Positions 25,051 to 38,567 are shown, counted from the stretch's first letter. The stretch: DNA of 64,000 nucleotides from Dryas octopetala (GCA_963921425.1 OY992838.1:2232001-2296000); one strand, 5' to 3'. The notes: a model not told the origin generated them from the sequence alone. Translations and numbers: made by a program.

Positions 25051-26064
25051 GGGCAAGTAGCTTAGAGAATTAGAGTATGTGGCTATGAACAACAGTGTCA
25101 TGGATTTGAATCCTTTCTCCCCCACAACCGACCAAAAAGGGAAGAAACTTTCCCTTTAGAAGTAGTAAATTTGTGGTCGAGAGTTTGGTTAGAGGATAAT
25201 TTTGTATCTTATGAGTTACATTGCTAATGAATAACATATAAGTATTCTTTCTAATTAATTATATTGATGTTAAAAAATACATGATGCTTAAGCTTTAAAG
25301 TCTAAAGACATGTAGACAAATATTTATAGTTTTGACAATAAAACACTTACCACATACAAATATTTATAGTTTAAGCAATATCAGACAAATGTACAAAAAT
25401 TTATAATTTCAAAGATAACAATAAAGCATTTACCATAAATATTATACACTTACGACAAAAGTTTAACTCCTTATTTTATGAAAAAAAAAATCATTAACAC
25501 ACAAAACTAAGAGTGAGAGACGTTTTCACATTTTCTTAACCGAAAACACAGTCAATGATAAGACATGTTTCTTTATTAGGGTATTTATGAAAATATATTT
25601 AGTTGAAATAAAGTGGGGCTTGTAGCTCAAAAGATTATAGTACATGGCTACGAACCATGGCATAAGGATTCCAATGCATCCTCACCCACAACCGACTAAA
25701 AAGGGAAGGAACTTTCCTTTTAGGAGTAGGAAAATCGTGGTCAAGAGTTTTAATTAGAGGAAAGTCTTTGGTCACTTATGAGTTACATTGTGAATAATTA
25801 ACATTTAAGTATTTTTTCTAATTAATGAAGTTCGCAAATTGATATTAAAAAAATAATGCTTAAACTTAAAAGTCTAAGCATATACATATCAAATAGATAG
25901 ACAAACATTTATAGTTTCGGTAATAAAGTACTTATCACATACACACATCAAATATATGAACACAAAATTTTAATTTTAGCGATAACAATAAAACATTTAC
26001 GCAATATCATACACTTAGGACAAAAGTTTAACTCCCTATTTCCTTAAAAAGAAATCATTAACAT
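25051..26064. repeat. Two diverged direct copies of a ~450 bp block with decayed plastid trnR-ACG-like heads
   Basis: Copy A is about 25051-25502 and copy B about 25614-26064, in the same orientation, 563 bp apart. Each begins with a tRNA-like text: TGTAGCTCAAAAGATTATAG, then CATGGCTACGAACCATGG in copy B, the latter holding an ACG anticodon context. CACAACCGAC and AAAAGGGAAG follow, then CTTTCC, and in copy B GTAGGAAAATC. From memory this order matches the plastid trnR-ACG gene and its 3' flank, with differences mostly C-to-T or G-to-A, as in methylated plastid-derived nuclear inserts. The other ~300 bp of each copy is AT-rich and of unknown origin. A tRNA-headed SINE-like family is the main alternative. 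Neither tRNA copy looks functional. Confidence 0.65.
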
Positions 26065-26685
26065 ATTAGGCATGTATATAATTTGCCATCTAAATATAGG
26101 ATATGCATGCTAGATACAATTCACAGGTGAGAAGTGCATGTACCAATGCTTTGCACCTTGGCCAATAAGGCTATAAATCTATCATTTTCAAAAATTTACT
26201 CGGTTAACAAAAAAGTCTTCCCAAGAAAAAGGAAAGCAGCATCAAATCAACGGTCTACAGATCCCACGTGGGCCCCTCGCATGAAAATCCAAGGGCGGAT
26301 TTGAAATCAGAAAGTGAACTCCAATTCACAATCCTGCGGATTCCGAGCCATGCTTCCCTGGATTCTCTTTTAAAAGCGCAAAAATAAATTAACATTACAG
26401 AGACTCAGACTCTACAAACAAAGAGTCTACAAATAAGAGAAATTGAAAAACAAAGCCAGCGACATATATATATATATAATTTTTTTTTATATGCAAAAAT
26501 AATATCGAAAACTCTCTTACTCACTTTCTCTCTCTAGAAAGAAAACCCTAACTTTCTCTCTCCAAAAAAATTTCCGCTTTCTCTCTCCTCGATTCGCGTG
26601 GTTCTAGGCTCTCAATGGTGTGGAATTAGGGGTAGAGCTACGAGATTGTCAAGGATCTAGAGCAGGAAACAGGAAAGGAGTAACA

Positions 26686-29600
26686 ATGGCGTCGTCAATG
26701 TCGTCACCGGACAACGAGCTCGAAGCACAGCTTATGGAAGCTGGGAATAAGCTCTTGGAACCTCCGTCTTCCGTCGATGAGCTCCTTCCTCTTCTCGACG
26801 TGAGCCCTCATTCCTTTTCGAATTATTAGGGTTTTCTTTTTCTTTGCACACGGTGAAGTTTTTGTGTCTTGTTGGTTTTTTGTTTCACTCTTAATTTCCT
26901 AGTTTATTTCATTTTGCTCATATATACTTATTTCTGTGGTTATCTGTTAATTTTGTCAAATGGGATTGCAATATTATTGTAATAAAAGCTTCTGATGTCC
27001 GCTTTAAGTGGTTTTTAAATTTTCCAATATTTGTTTATTTTTGTGATCTGTGCTTAGTTTGTTCCCATTTTAATCCTGGGCAGTGGGCTGCATGTTCTTC
27101 ATGTGCTTGGTACTGCTTGTATGACTGTTTATTATTGGTCTTCATGGGTTTAGGCCTAGGTACGAGCAATACTTTCCTATGCCATGCATGAAGTCATAGG
27201 TAGCCTTTGAAGGCTGTAAAGTTGTGTTCTAATGAGATTGAGGACGAGGGGTTTGAATCTTTAGCTCACTTGCCTTTGAGGCATCTTAGCTATGGGATTT
27301 TTTATTTTATTCTTTGTATCCCTCATTGTGCACATTTCATAGGTCCTTGTTTAAGTCAATTATGCACATTTCATAGTCGAATCATAATATGGTTTATCGA
27401 TTTAATATAATACCATTTAAGTTCTAGATTTGAAAAATACTTAAGTTTTCAGGTATTATGAAGGTTAGTGTTTATTTTATATAGCAAGGGCAATACAAAT
27501 GATTTCCTGATATGAGTATGTAGATAAGATATTTATATAACTAATAAATCAAATTGATGATCGACCTTTTCGAGTTTTATTAATTTTCATTAATGCTCTT
27601 GAAACGGGATAATTAACACAAAGGAAAGCCATTTCACATGGGAATCTTTGTCCTTTGCGGGTCTCAAGTAGATATTTGGAAAGAATATAACGGAAAGATT
27701 TTTTGGTTGCTTTAATCACACTACCCAGAAAAGGTTATTGATCGATACTAGGTTATAATAATTAAAGCTTTCCTTGCTCTTCATTCATACCTGTCTTCAT
27801 AAAATCCAGTTTCAAAAGCGAATTCTCGTGCGCGTGTGCACGCGCGTACATATTTAATTTATTATCCGTACCTTTCTTAAAATAAAGGGAAGTCATTTCT
27901 TTTATTTTATTTTATTTCCATTTTTCTTTTTTCTTTTTTTGTCCATCACTGTTATATTTTCTCTCTTTGCAAGTTCTAGTTTCAGATCAAGTTAATTTTA
28001 ATTTCCTATAACTTCATTTCGTATCGTTTAATTCTTCCCTCTTTAGTTTCAGATCAAGATAATTTAATTTTTGTAAACAGATTTTGCATAGATGGGATCA
28101 TAAAATATTCTTGCGTCCGTGTTGTTTACTTCTTCTCTTTTTGGTTTCAGTTGGTTTGATTTGCCTTTTGTTATAAGAATAGAACACTATTTTGATCATT
28201 GTGTGATGGATTGTTCCAGGCATAAAAACCAACATTAATACATTACATGCGTGTTATGTGAATTTTGTATGTAGGATTTGGGCCTCAAAGGATTACATAA
28301 TTAAGTCCAAAACTGGGAGTGTTATAACATCAGTTGAAAGTTTTTCCCTTCTTAACTTTGTAATGAAGGGCACTGCATATCTTAAGATAGCATCAATGAA
28401 TGGTTATGTTATTTCTTAATTCTTTTTCCCTTCTGAATGTTTATGCTTTTTCTTTCTGTTTTTGATGGTGTTCTCATGGTGACGTGGTCAATACCCTTAT
28501 ATAATCTTGTATTGTTCTTTTCCCTGGTGATATTAGAGAGTTGAGAGTTGTCTATCAAAGGTAGAACAGTCACCTTCCACAGCTATGCAAAATGCACTTT
28601 CTCCGTCTCAGAATGCATTGGTTGCTGATCAACTTTTAAGGCATTCAAATCCTGATGTCAAAGTTGCAGTTGCGTCTTGTATCAGTGAGATAACAAGAAT
28701 AACTGCGCCTGATGCGCCTTATGATGATGATCAAATGAAGGTACTTGGAATCTTTTGAGTTTATATCGTTATACCTATTATTCATCTGGATTGTCTCTGC
28801 ATATTAGATTTCTCTTCTTAATTACATCTCTTAAATTTTATGTGCATGTAGGAAGTTTTTCAGCTTATTGTATCTTCCTTTGAAAATCTATCTGACGAGT
28901 CAAGCCGTTCATACACAAAGAGGGCATCGATTCTGGAAACTGTTGCGAAGGTCAGGTCATGTGTGGTGATGTTGGATCTTGAATGTGATGCATTGATTCT
29001 TGAGATGTTCCAGCATTTCCTCAAGGCAATAAGGTACAAAGTAGTACGTAGAGTTGGGGGTCACCTCTCTATGTTGTGCTGATATTATATCTATATATGA
29101 ACTTTCTTGTACTTTTGAAGTAAGACTTGTAAGTTGATATGTTGTTGGAAACTTAACATTTTATATTTTCAATGTTTTTCAGGGATTATCACCCAGAGAA
29201 TGTTTTTTCATCCATGGAGACAATTATGACTCTTGTTTTAGAAGAAAGTGAAGATATTTCTCTTGAGCTACTCTCTTCCTTATTAGCTAGTGTGAAAAAT
29301 GATGATCAGGTAAATTATTATTTTTGTTGTACAAGGAGTACTTTTGTATTTCCTATTTTATTTTTCAATTTACTCCGTAATTGTTTTTTTTTCCCAGAAT
29401 ATTCTACCAATTGCTCGGAAGTTGGGGGAGAGAGTACTCGAAACCTGTGCTGCTAAGCTTAAGCCGTACCTGATACAGGAAGTAAAAACCTTGGGTATTG
29501 TTTTAAACGATTATAGTAAAGTTGTAGCCTCAATATGCCAAGAGGCAGCTGGTGATGCTGAGCAGAATGAAGTCCATGATGCTGATGAAAATATGGTAAG

Positions 29601-32600
29601 ATTTTCAAAGTTGCAAGATCACGAAATTCATATTCATTGTTTTATTGATAGGTATGGATGAACTTGATAGTTGGATGTTTCCACCTCAACCACCTAGATG
29701 CTGCCCTTGCCCTGTTGCTCAGTGTGACATTTGAATGTCATTCAACCACTGAGGTCAAGGCAGCAATTAAAAATACTGATTTGCCTATTGGCAACATTTG
29801 TTGCTCCTGCCCTGTTGCTTAGTGTGACATTTGAATGTCATTCAACCACCGAGGTCAAGGCGGCAATTAAAAATACTGATTTGCCTATTGGTGACATTTG
29901 CTGCTCCTGCTCTGTTGCTCATTGATCTCTGTTGGTTGATGGCATCAATATATTGATTTGTCTTTGAGACTTTCAAGTTAACTAAGATTTGGTTCTGTTG
30001 TTACATCAGGCTGAGGACAAGTCAGCAATTAGGGAATCTTCAGATGAGGCAGCCCAGGTGAGTTGTTTCTTCTTCTTCTTCTTCTTCTTCTTCTTCTTCT
30101 TTTGCAAAGTCTTCCTTTTTCTCTAATATTCCTTATTATTTATGTTTCTACTTGCAGACTAAATTTTATAGTTTTGAAATGGGTCATCTCACACATTGTT
30201 CTGTTTGTCTTTGCAGGTGGATAAAGAAAAGACCACAGAAGCAGTTTCTCCTGAACAAGTTGATCCTGTTGACAGATCCTCAAAGTTAGTTGTAAGCAAT
30301 GGTGTTGCACAGACTGGAGAAGACAACTCTTTGGCTGATTCAAACTCCTTAACGAAGCAAGAGCAAGGTCATGATACTGAGGATTGCAAGGATCCAAATA
30401 CATCAAGTAATGCTGAACCTGAGAGTTTGGAGACTGAAAAGGCTGTTCATGCAGAACAAATTCCAGAACAATTGCCAGAACAAGTGCCAGAACAATTGCC
30501 AGAACAAGTGCCAGAACAATTGCCAGAACAAGTGCCAGAAAAAGTGCCAGAACAAGCTACCAAGGATAAAGAGAGGGATTCTAATTCTCCAGTGAAATCA
30601 TCGCAACCCTCAGATGGTCCTCAAGTTGATAATGAGGAAGAAACTGAGATACTCCCAGACCATAAAAGTGGCAGTGAAGATGTTCCCAGTTCACCTCGTG
30701 AGGGTCCCTCAGTGGAGGCAGCTGTGCAATCAGAAAATGAGAAAGGGTCTGATATTAACCTTTCTTCAAAGGCATTGGAGAAGGAATCCACTGATGTTGC
30801 TTCCCCATCCCCAAGTGTGAGCCTTCCTGATGAGAGTCGTTCCAAGAAGGCTGGACGGCATAAGAAGAAAGATAGTTTAAATAAAGAGGCTGCACCATTT
30901 GCAGATGATGAACCCAAAAGGTTAACTGATGGAACAAGTGATTCAGAATTAAAACCAAGTAGGCGCTCGGGGAAAAAGGTGTCTGCTGGGGTTTCCAATG
31001 AGCATAAAAGTCCAATTTTGGTGGATGCATCTAGAAAGGAAAGTGGCACCACAAGTGATTCAGAGGCAAAACAGAAATCATCCAAGAGGGTAGATGGAAG
31101 CATTAAAACTAGTGATGGTTCTTCTATAAAGCAGCCAGAAGATAAGAAAAAGCGGGGTCGTGGAAAAGTTGTTTCGGGAAAGGATGTAACAAAATCTTCA
31201 GCCAAGGATGATGACAAAGTACTTTCTTACTGGCTTTGCAGTTTCCCTTTGCTTTTTAGTCTGTGATATTGCTAATAATTTTTTTGATGAATACCTTTTT
31301 TAACAAAATTACTGTTACTATGAACTGTTTAGGAGATGGTGTCAACACCAAAGTCAGTGCCAAAATCAACCAAGGATGAACCTCGCTTGGAGGAGACTCC
31401 TAAGGCAAATTCCAAGAGGAAGCGTGCTTCAGGCAAAGGAAAGGTATGTATGCTTAAGTCTAAAGGTCTACAATTTGTATGTCTTTTTGGTCAAAATATT
31501 TTTGCTTAGCCCTTGATATTAGTGATTACTGCATATAAAAGTTGTGCATAACATGGTGTTGGCCTCGTCTTTTGCAAGATTTTGGGATATTATTGTAAGT
31601 TCTGTTCAACGTGTAGTAGTAGACTTAGGGTGATATAATTATATGATTTGGGTGTCTTCTATATATTATTATTTTTTTAAATAGTGACTGTTTTTATTAG
31701 TATTATTATATTATATTTTGGTTTTTGATCAGGACTTCTCTAAATGCCCCCTCCGGGATCAAATTGTATTAATTGGGGCGCATATAATCATTTTATGACC
31801 TTGGCCAACCTTCAAATGATATGTCTTGTATTATTTTAGGTTCTTTCATGTTTCAATACAGTTCAAGAAATCATGCTTGTATTCATTACTTTCAATAGGC
31901 TTAAAGACTCCTTTAATTTTACCTCGTGAATAAATTTCTTACTGATTTATTACTCTCAGGAATCTGATGTCAAAGATTTTGGTGAGAATATGGTTGGTTC
32001 AAAGATTAAAGTTTGGTGGCCAAAAGATCGTACGTAAGTACTGACCTTGCGTTCTATATTTTCTCAATATTTTACTATGCGATGCTGCTGGAGTTTGGCA
32101 TTTTGCCATGGAAAGTTATATATATATATATATGTATTAACTAGAATAAGGAATTTCTTTACAATTGTGAAATGCCAATTTTTTGCCTGTCTTTTAATGT
32201 TTAATTACTAATTTTGCAGGTTTTATGAGGGTGTTATTGAGTCTTTTGATTCTTCTAAAAAGAGGCATAAGGTGAGATGCTAACTATGGAAGCCTCATCC
32301 TGTTTTGGGCTGTCTACACTTTAGAATTTCATTTATAATTGAAATAATGTAATTGATAAAAAAGATTGCCACTAACTTTTCTTGTTAATATGATTATGTA
32401 TAATAATGAAAATTGATATTGCTTAATTCCTGGTACTCTTGCCATTCTTCTATAGGTGTTGTATACTGATGGTGATGAAGAAACATTAAATCTTAGAAGA
32501 GAGAAGTGGGAGTTTATAAGTGGCGACTCTGGGTCAGATGGGGTAAGTGACTGCCATACTCTATCTAATCATTTAAATTTTTCCATGCTTAAGTTTTGTG

Positions 32601-34239
32601 TTGATACAGTGTTTTTAACAGGAGCAGGAAACTGATCGATCAAGTCATGATACTTCTTCTGAAGTGTATGTATCATTTACTTTTGATATGTACTTTCTAT
32701 TTTAAAACCTTCAATATCAGTCTTTAACGTTCAGATTTTTAGATTGCAGTCTGATCTTCAGATTATGTTATCATATCTTCATATTCTGATTGTTAATTTT
32801 GTTCCATCATTTAAAGTTTCCGATGAATGTCACCCTTGTGTGCTAAATTTGATCCTATCATTGATTATCTTGAACATTTTGCTAGGACGGTGAAATTTAA
32901 AGTGTTTTCCTGTTTTGCACGTCAAGATCAAAATGACCTATTTGCTCCCCTTCTGCTTGTTCAGTGCATTAAGATTTTTGTATTTGATACTTGCTGATCA
33001 GGGTATATGGCTGCATCTCCCTCTGAATCATGGTTTTGAAACTTAATTTCCCTTGTCAACCATTTCTGTCGGAGATCCGGCTGTTATTCCATTGATGCAG
33101 TGTTGCAGTCTGTTTTGCCTAGCGCCTAGGCACCTAGATTTTTCTTCATGATAAATGATTCAGATATCATGATTCAGATGCACCCCTCGACATTGCTACC
33201 TTGTAGGCTACCTGCTAGTCTGTCGTGTTTTCTATTTTGCTGATAAATCTAGTGCTTCATACTTCTGCACTCAAAAGTTTTTTTTTTTTTTTTTCTATAA
33301 ATTATATCACCTTTGTTTTGACGCTTCACTTTATATCTCCATGGATTTGGTTAGGATTAAGAAACCTGAAATACTTGTAGTTGAGAGACCTGTGTTCTCT
33401 ATGCTATTTCCCTACGCTGCTTGATTGGACACCTATTTTGCTCTTGTTTCTTTTAATGCGACTTTTTCGTTGTGGTCTTATCTTCTTTTATGTCTGGTTG
33501 TCATAACCAGGCCCCTGAAGAAGAAAGCGAAAATAAATGCTGATGAGTCAACTAAGCAAGAAAAGATGGATGCTTCACCCAAATTGTGAGTGCAACTTAT
33601 GTTACTTAGAATTGGTGTTATTCTTTCATTAATTTCTCAAGTTCAAGTCGATTTTCTAGGGGTGGAGGAGCTTCCTCCAGCAAATCAAAAGGGACAACAA
33701 CCAAATCTGGTCGTAAATTGAGAGAAGGCAGTAAAGGAGATGGCAAATCCAGAGGTGATATTTCCAAGACTATGGGAAAATCTGATGATGACCATGTTGG
33801 AAAATTAAAGGATCACATTCCAAGAAGTGGTAGCAGTAAATCAGTTCATGTTGCTCAGAAGACATCGAGCAAATTGAAGAATAATGACACCCAGACACCT
33901 AAGGGTACGAAATCCAAGGAAGATGACAGCAGCGCACAAAAAGCTTCCAGCAAGTCCAAGCAAGACACACAAAAGGCCGGGAAGTCAAGTCAAGGCACGC
34001 CAAAGACTGCCTCCATTTCCAAGGGTAAATCCTCGCTGGGTGGTGGCAAAGCAAATGCCAATGGTACTGGCAAGGTGAAATCTGGTTCAAAGACGAAAGA
34101 TGTTGAGGATGTGAAGGGGGACTCGACTGATTCTGGGAAAGCACCAGAAAGTACAAAGGGGAAGTCATCAGCTTCATCCAAGGCACAGGGAAGTGAGGCC
34201 AAGTCTGGTAAGAAGCGACGGAGAGGAAGCAAGAGTTGA
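26686..34239 (+). CDS. PDS5C: PDS5-like cohesin cofactor with Tudor domain, 14 exons
   Basis: Exons: 26686-26799, 28537-28740, 28852-29033, 29183-29309, 29398-29595, 30010-30057, 30217-31218, 31333-31443, 31960-32033, 32220-32271, 32456-32542, 32622-32665, 33511-33585, 33660-34239. Joined they give 965 residues. Residues 1-275 are a HEAT-like helical region as in PDS5 N-termini (LLPLLDRVESCLSKVEQSPS, ADQLLRHSNPDVKVAVASCI, FQHFLKAIRDYHPENVFSSM). Residues ~292-660 are acidic/Ser-rich and disordered. A Tudor-like domain lies at about 674-725 (GSKIKVWWPKDRTFYEGVI, then VLYTDGDEETLNL). The tail is Lys/Ser-rich and basic, ending KKRRRGS. By family knowledge such proteins bind cohesin on chromatin and take part in cohesion, recombination and repair. 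Exon 7 carries an in-frame minisatellite, intron 5 a 100 bp tandem duplication and intron 1 (1.7 kb) a Z-DNA-like tract. Plants have several PDS5 paralogues; the C type fits the neighbourhood best. Confidence 0.9.
27825..27850 (+). other. Alternating purine-pyrimidine (Z-DNA-prone) tract in PDS5 intron 1
   Basis: About 26 bases alternate purine and pyrimidine almost perfectly (CGTGCGCGTGTGCACGCGCG then TACATA) and include a near-palindrome. In an otherwise AT-rich intron this CG-rich run stands out. Any structural role is inference. Confidence 0.6.
29721..29920 (+). repeat. Tandem duplication of a 100 bp unit in PDS5 intron 5
   Basis: Positions 29721-29820 and 29821-29920 are two head-to-tail copies that differ at only a few sites. 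Each starts AGTGTGACATTTGAATGTCA and carries the TTGAATGTCATTCAA palindrome. Splice borders are untouched. Confidence 0.9.
30066..30101 (+). repeat. (CTT)n microsatellite in PDS5 intron 6
   Basis: About eleven CTT units begin just after the intron 6 donor (GTGAGT at 30058). Confidence 0.85.
30454..30555 (+). repeat. In-frame PEQ(L/V) minisatellite in PDS5 exon 7
   Basis: A 12-base unit encoding P-E-Q-(L or V), with a 24-base higher-order alternation of L and V, is repeated about eight times (protein residues ~371-404). The unit length is a multiple of three, so copy-number changes would keep the frame. Confidence 0.9.
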
Positions 34240-37200
34240 TCATCATTTAGTCTCTTTTGCGACAATGCAATATGATTCCCAGATTGTGGCTAGAATTGTT
34301 ATATTCATAGTCGGATAGTCTAGAGTATGGTGGTTGTAGGGGTAACATAGTTTTATTTTATAACCAATGTTCTAGATGAAGTTATTGTTATTTTGAGGCC
34401 GCAGTAGAGAACTTTGGGTTAGCTTTGTTGAAAAAGATGCTTTTATAGGTATGTCATAGATTCACAGACTTGCTGCTAGAGTGCTCTACCATCTTCATTC
34501 TTTAATCGCATTTTCAAACTGCTGTTGGCGAGTTCCAGTGGTTAAATTAATGTTGATCTGAGATTTGGTGATTTTAAGCTCTAATAGATGAGAAGGTATG
34601 AACTGTTTAATAAGCCAAATCTGCGAGGAGTTGAGCTTGTCAACTGTAGGCTGTAGTATTGTCCCTTTTTGTCAGACTTATGTTCCATGAGGACCCTTTG
34701 ATTAGAGAACGGTAAGGCTGCATTTCCCTTTGCTCTTTTGGTTAGACAAGCCTGAATTTACTTAACTTGCATGGCTTTTAAGCCTTTTATATTTTGTTTT
34801 CAATATTTCCGCATTCTGGAACATTTATGATCTTTGAAAAGCATTAGCTACATAAACTGATAAACCTGGGCCTTAGCTTTGAGTTCCAGTAATCAGTAGT
34901 CATGAGTCAGTAAAGTATGTTCTGATTTTGAACTTTCAAGAAGCCCAACTCAGATCAATAGAGTATGGGCTGGTGGAGCTGAGGGGAGAATCATATTACG
35001 CATGTTCTATATAGTTCTTACAAGTCCAATTATTCTATCATACTGCTTTGGACTCTAGCTAACCACAAGGTCCACAACTTAAGTAATATGTTGCTGACAT
35101 TAATACATGTACGATCATCTTAACTTACCAATTTATGAATTGGGAATCACAAAATCATTTAAGAGTTCATCTAATCAATGATTCAAATTCATAGTCTAAT
35201 AAAATAATAACATATCAATGTCATCACAAAATATTTTAATACGACTTAAATTTCTTTTCATATAATAGAAAAGAAAGGGGAGAAAAAGTCACCATGAGAC
35301 ATAAACCTTATGTGTGTCTTATTACCTATACTTATGTTAAATATTAATTTAAGTCCCTATCGTTAAAATATCAATGTGTAGTTTAACTTGTGAAGGAAAG
35401 AAGATCGAGTAAACACCAATTGCAGGATTTGACTTTTTATACTCTACATAAAATTAACAAGACATTTTGTTGTCTTTTGAAGGAAACAAAATCTAACAAA
35501 CCCTCTATATATTGGTCTCCTCTAATTTATATATCTATTGGTCTCCTCTATATCTATTGCTCAAGGATTGACCTTTCATGCTCTCCACTCCACACAACTC
35601 TACAAAACCCTTATTTGACTTCAATTTTCTGAAGGCAAAAATTGTAGCTTCCATATATCTATTGCTAAAAACGACCTCTTTGGTCTTGTCAGGTTGTCAT
35701 CATAAACTGTTTGCCCATTATAATAAGTTTTGTGTCCCTCCCACTATCAATTGCTTTGATAAATTATTGTCTTTTTTTTTTTTTTTGAAAGATAAATTGT
35801 TGTTAGGAAACCCCTAACTTTTGTGATTATTGTTGCCATCCCCACCCCACCCCACATCACATGCAACATCTACTTGTCCCCCCCACTTGAGTAGTTTGAG
35901 GAAATAAGTGAGTTTGCCAATTGCATATATATGTAATGTTGGTGGTTGTTGAAACTTAAATTCCAATTCTCTTGACTTTATTGTGGCTCTTTTCCCTACA
36001 CTTTACATTTTGGTCAAATGTTACTGCAAAGTTCAATTTCATGTCATGTGTATATCTTTAAAGAAAAGGGGCACGAACACTTGAAGATACGGTTCATGTA
36101 GCAATTAATTAAAGCAAATAAAAGTGACTTTCCTTTCCTTTTGTCATTTAGCCAAACCCCAGTGTTGGAAACTTGGAGATGGTTGTATCTTGGTTGATCG
36201 AGTCCCTCACTTTCCATTGCTCCCAGTCAAAAGAAGATAGAGAGGAATAAAAAAGAGAGGGGGATATTGAGAAATTAATTTGACATGTTTTGTTGTTTTT
36301 TTTTTTTTTGGTCTAGACATATTATGTTGTTAAATCATTAATTATATAAAATGTTATTTGCTGAAAGCTTACATTCATATAATTAGGATAGTTGGGGCTG
36401 TTGATGGGTGTTTGAGAAAATTAATTCATATATAGGTAGGCCCTAATTAACAAGTTTCTTTTTTTTTTTGTCTAAATATGGCAATTAAAAAGTTACTGAT
36501 TCTTAACTTTAGAATTAATTGCCGATGGCAGATTGTTCGGGCCAAAAATCTCCTAGTTGATGAAGGTGCAACCGTGCAACCGTGCAAGTGTGCTTTGTCT
36601 GCAAGTGGGTTTGATTGCATTAATGTAAAAACTCAAAAGTGCATATATATATATATACATATATATTGATATTAGACAGAAAGATGAAGCTTTTACTAAT
36701 TCAATGAAATCTATTGCTGGGTATTGCGTATAGGTACCAAAACGCATGGGATTACTTTCGTTTCTATAAAAGGGCAATGGGTATAGGTACCCCACATACA
36801 TACATACTTTCAGATTTACATAAATAAAGAAATAGTACAAACTATATATAACATTTACTTTACTTCCATATATTTATGAGCTGAAACACTTATATGTTAC
36901 TATATATAACTTTGTGACATCTTGTTTAAGATTATATTAACTCTAAGTCTTGTTTGATGCTCAAGATTAAATTTGATAGATTAGTTAGATTCAAAGTGTA
37001 TTGGATCGAGGAATTAAGAAATGAAGGCTAACAAACAAACTTTATTCAAGTTGAAGGAAGAAAAATGATTAGTCATAAGAGATTGATATCCCACCATTTT
37101 GTAGGAATTGGAACTTGGAAAGAATAAGTTTTCCTTATTACTAGTCTATCTTCTTCCTTCTATATACCTTAGATTTAGTCAGTTAATTATCATTACTATA

Positions 37201-38512
37201 TGTAAATTCCTTCAATACACCAAACGTGGTCTTAATGGAATTCTTTTTTATAAAATTTATATGATTTAGTTTAATCTGTAATTAATAATCTTAAAAAAAG
37301 AGAGTAAGATATGCATAGAAGATAGTATGTAAAAACATAAATGTGGAGACGGAATAAGACCTAAAAAGGATGTGACTACACCATTTAGCTATTAATTAGT
37401 CTAGTATTATTTCTCTTCCTATTATTAGGAGGGGTCTCAAGTTATAAACTTATAATTTGAATCTCCCATCCCTCAAGATTAAAAAATAAAAAATACTAAC
37501 AAATTCTATAAATGAACAACAAAATTATATTAAGCTATGTATTCTCGTCCATAGACATAATTAAGATTAAGAATTCAAAATATTCATGACTACTTCTTTG
37601 GAAACTAATATTATTGTTTTGAGGAAAATTAAGTAGAGTTTTTGGGCTTAGATTAAGTAGTGAGAGATGACAAGATAATGAATTAAAACTAAGAATTTAA
37701 GTCCTAAAATTAGAATAGGTTTAAAATTCGATTATCTCTTATATAATAAAAAATAATAAAAATAATAAAGAAATATTGCTAGATATATGTTGGGAATTTA
37801 ATTTCGATAATACCCAGTTGGAATCATCTCTTCCCTTTTGTACCCTGAAAAATGTAACGTTGGGTGAGTTTCACATCTATTTGTTAAAAAAAAAAAAAAA
37901 AAAAAGAGCAATTTACACTGCAACCTAAAACATTAGTGCATTCATGACTGTTGGTCAGATTCGCAGAAAAGACATGAACCCCAACTTAAATGTATGCTGT
38001 CATTGTCCCACGAAGAAAATATTGCACAATTCCCTTTGACTTTATTATTTTTCTTCTTTTCTGGGAACCAGTCAAATTTTTTGGTATATTATAAATTTAT
38101 AATCATTCATATCTGGGTGACGGGAATATATATATGTATGATATAAATTAATGTAATTTTCTGGGTACCACATAGCAATTTGCATGCACATTACATTGGC
38201 ACATTGCATTCACTGACAGTTGGCACATGGGGTTGCATATTCTGCACTGGTAAAGATTCCTAGACAAAGCATCCATAGCCATTGATTGTGGGGGATGGGA
38301 TTTAGGAAAGAGGCACCAAAGAGGGAATACAAATAAAATTTCTTATTTTATCAGCTGTCTGTCGTTTTTTTATTTGAGGATTCAGGTTTTGAATATGAGA
38401 CATTGATTTTTCTAGAGAAAGACTCGACCACAGAAGCATATATTAAGGTTGTTACTTGGTTTGAAACATATGAACAATTTGGATTGGATATGTGGTTTAA
38501 TTAGATCAAACT

Positions 38513-38515
<3 letters not shown>

Positions 38516-38564
<49 letters not shown>
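38516..38564 (+). repeat. (CT)n microsatellite, about 24 units
   Basis: An uninterrupted CT run of about 49 bases in intergenic DNA. Confidence 0.95.

Positions 38565-38567
<3 letters not shown>

Larger units (their letters stand above)
22294..26685. other. Intergenic region between divergent SDF2 and PDS5 genes
   Basis: Both promoters lie here. The SDF2 leader (22294-about 22560) is G+C-richer. The PDS5 promoter has a TATATATATATAA run near 26465-26480 and a CT-rich leader with an AAACCCTAA telo-box-like word near 26543. Between them lie a fold-back element (22868-23252), a hAT-like remnant (24376-25040) and a duplicated plastid-like block (25051-26064). Elsewhere I see only AT-rich DNA. 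Confidence 0.6.

Noticed and set aside
25051-25130. Functional tRNA-Arg gene
   Set aside because: The stems and promoter boxes are damaged by many changes in both copies. It is a decayed, plastid-like relic.
30621-31217. 198-residue minus-strand frame
   Set aside because: Antisense shadow of PDS5 exon 7, which has proper splice sites and family context.
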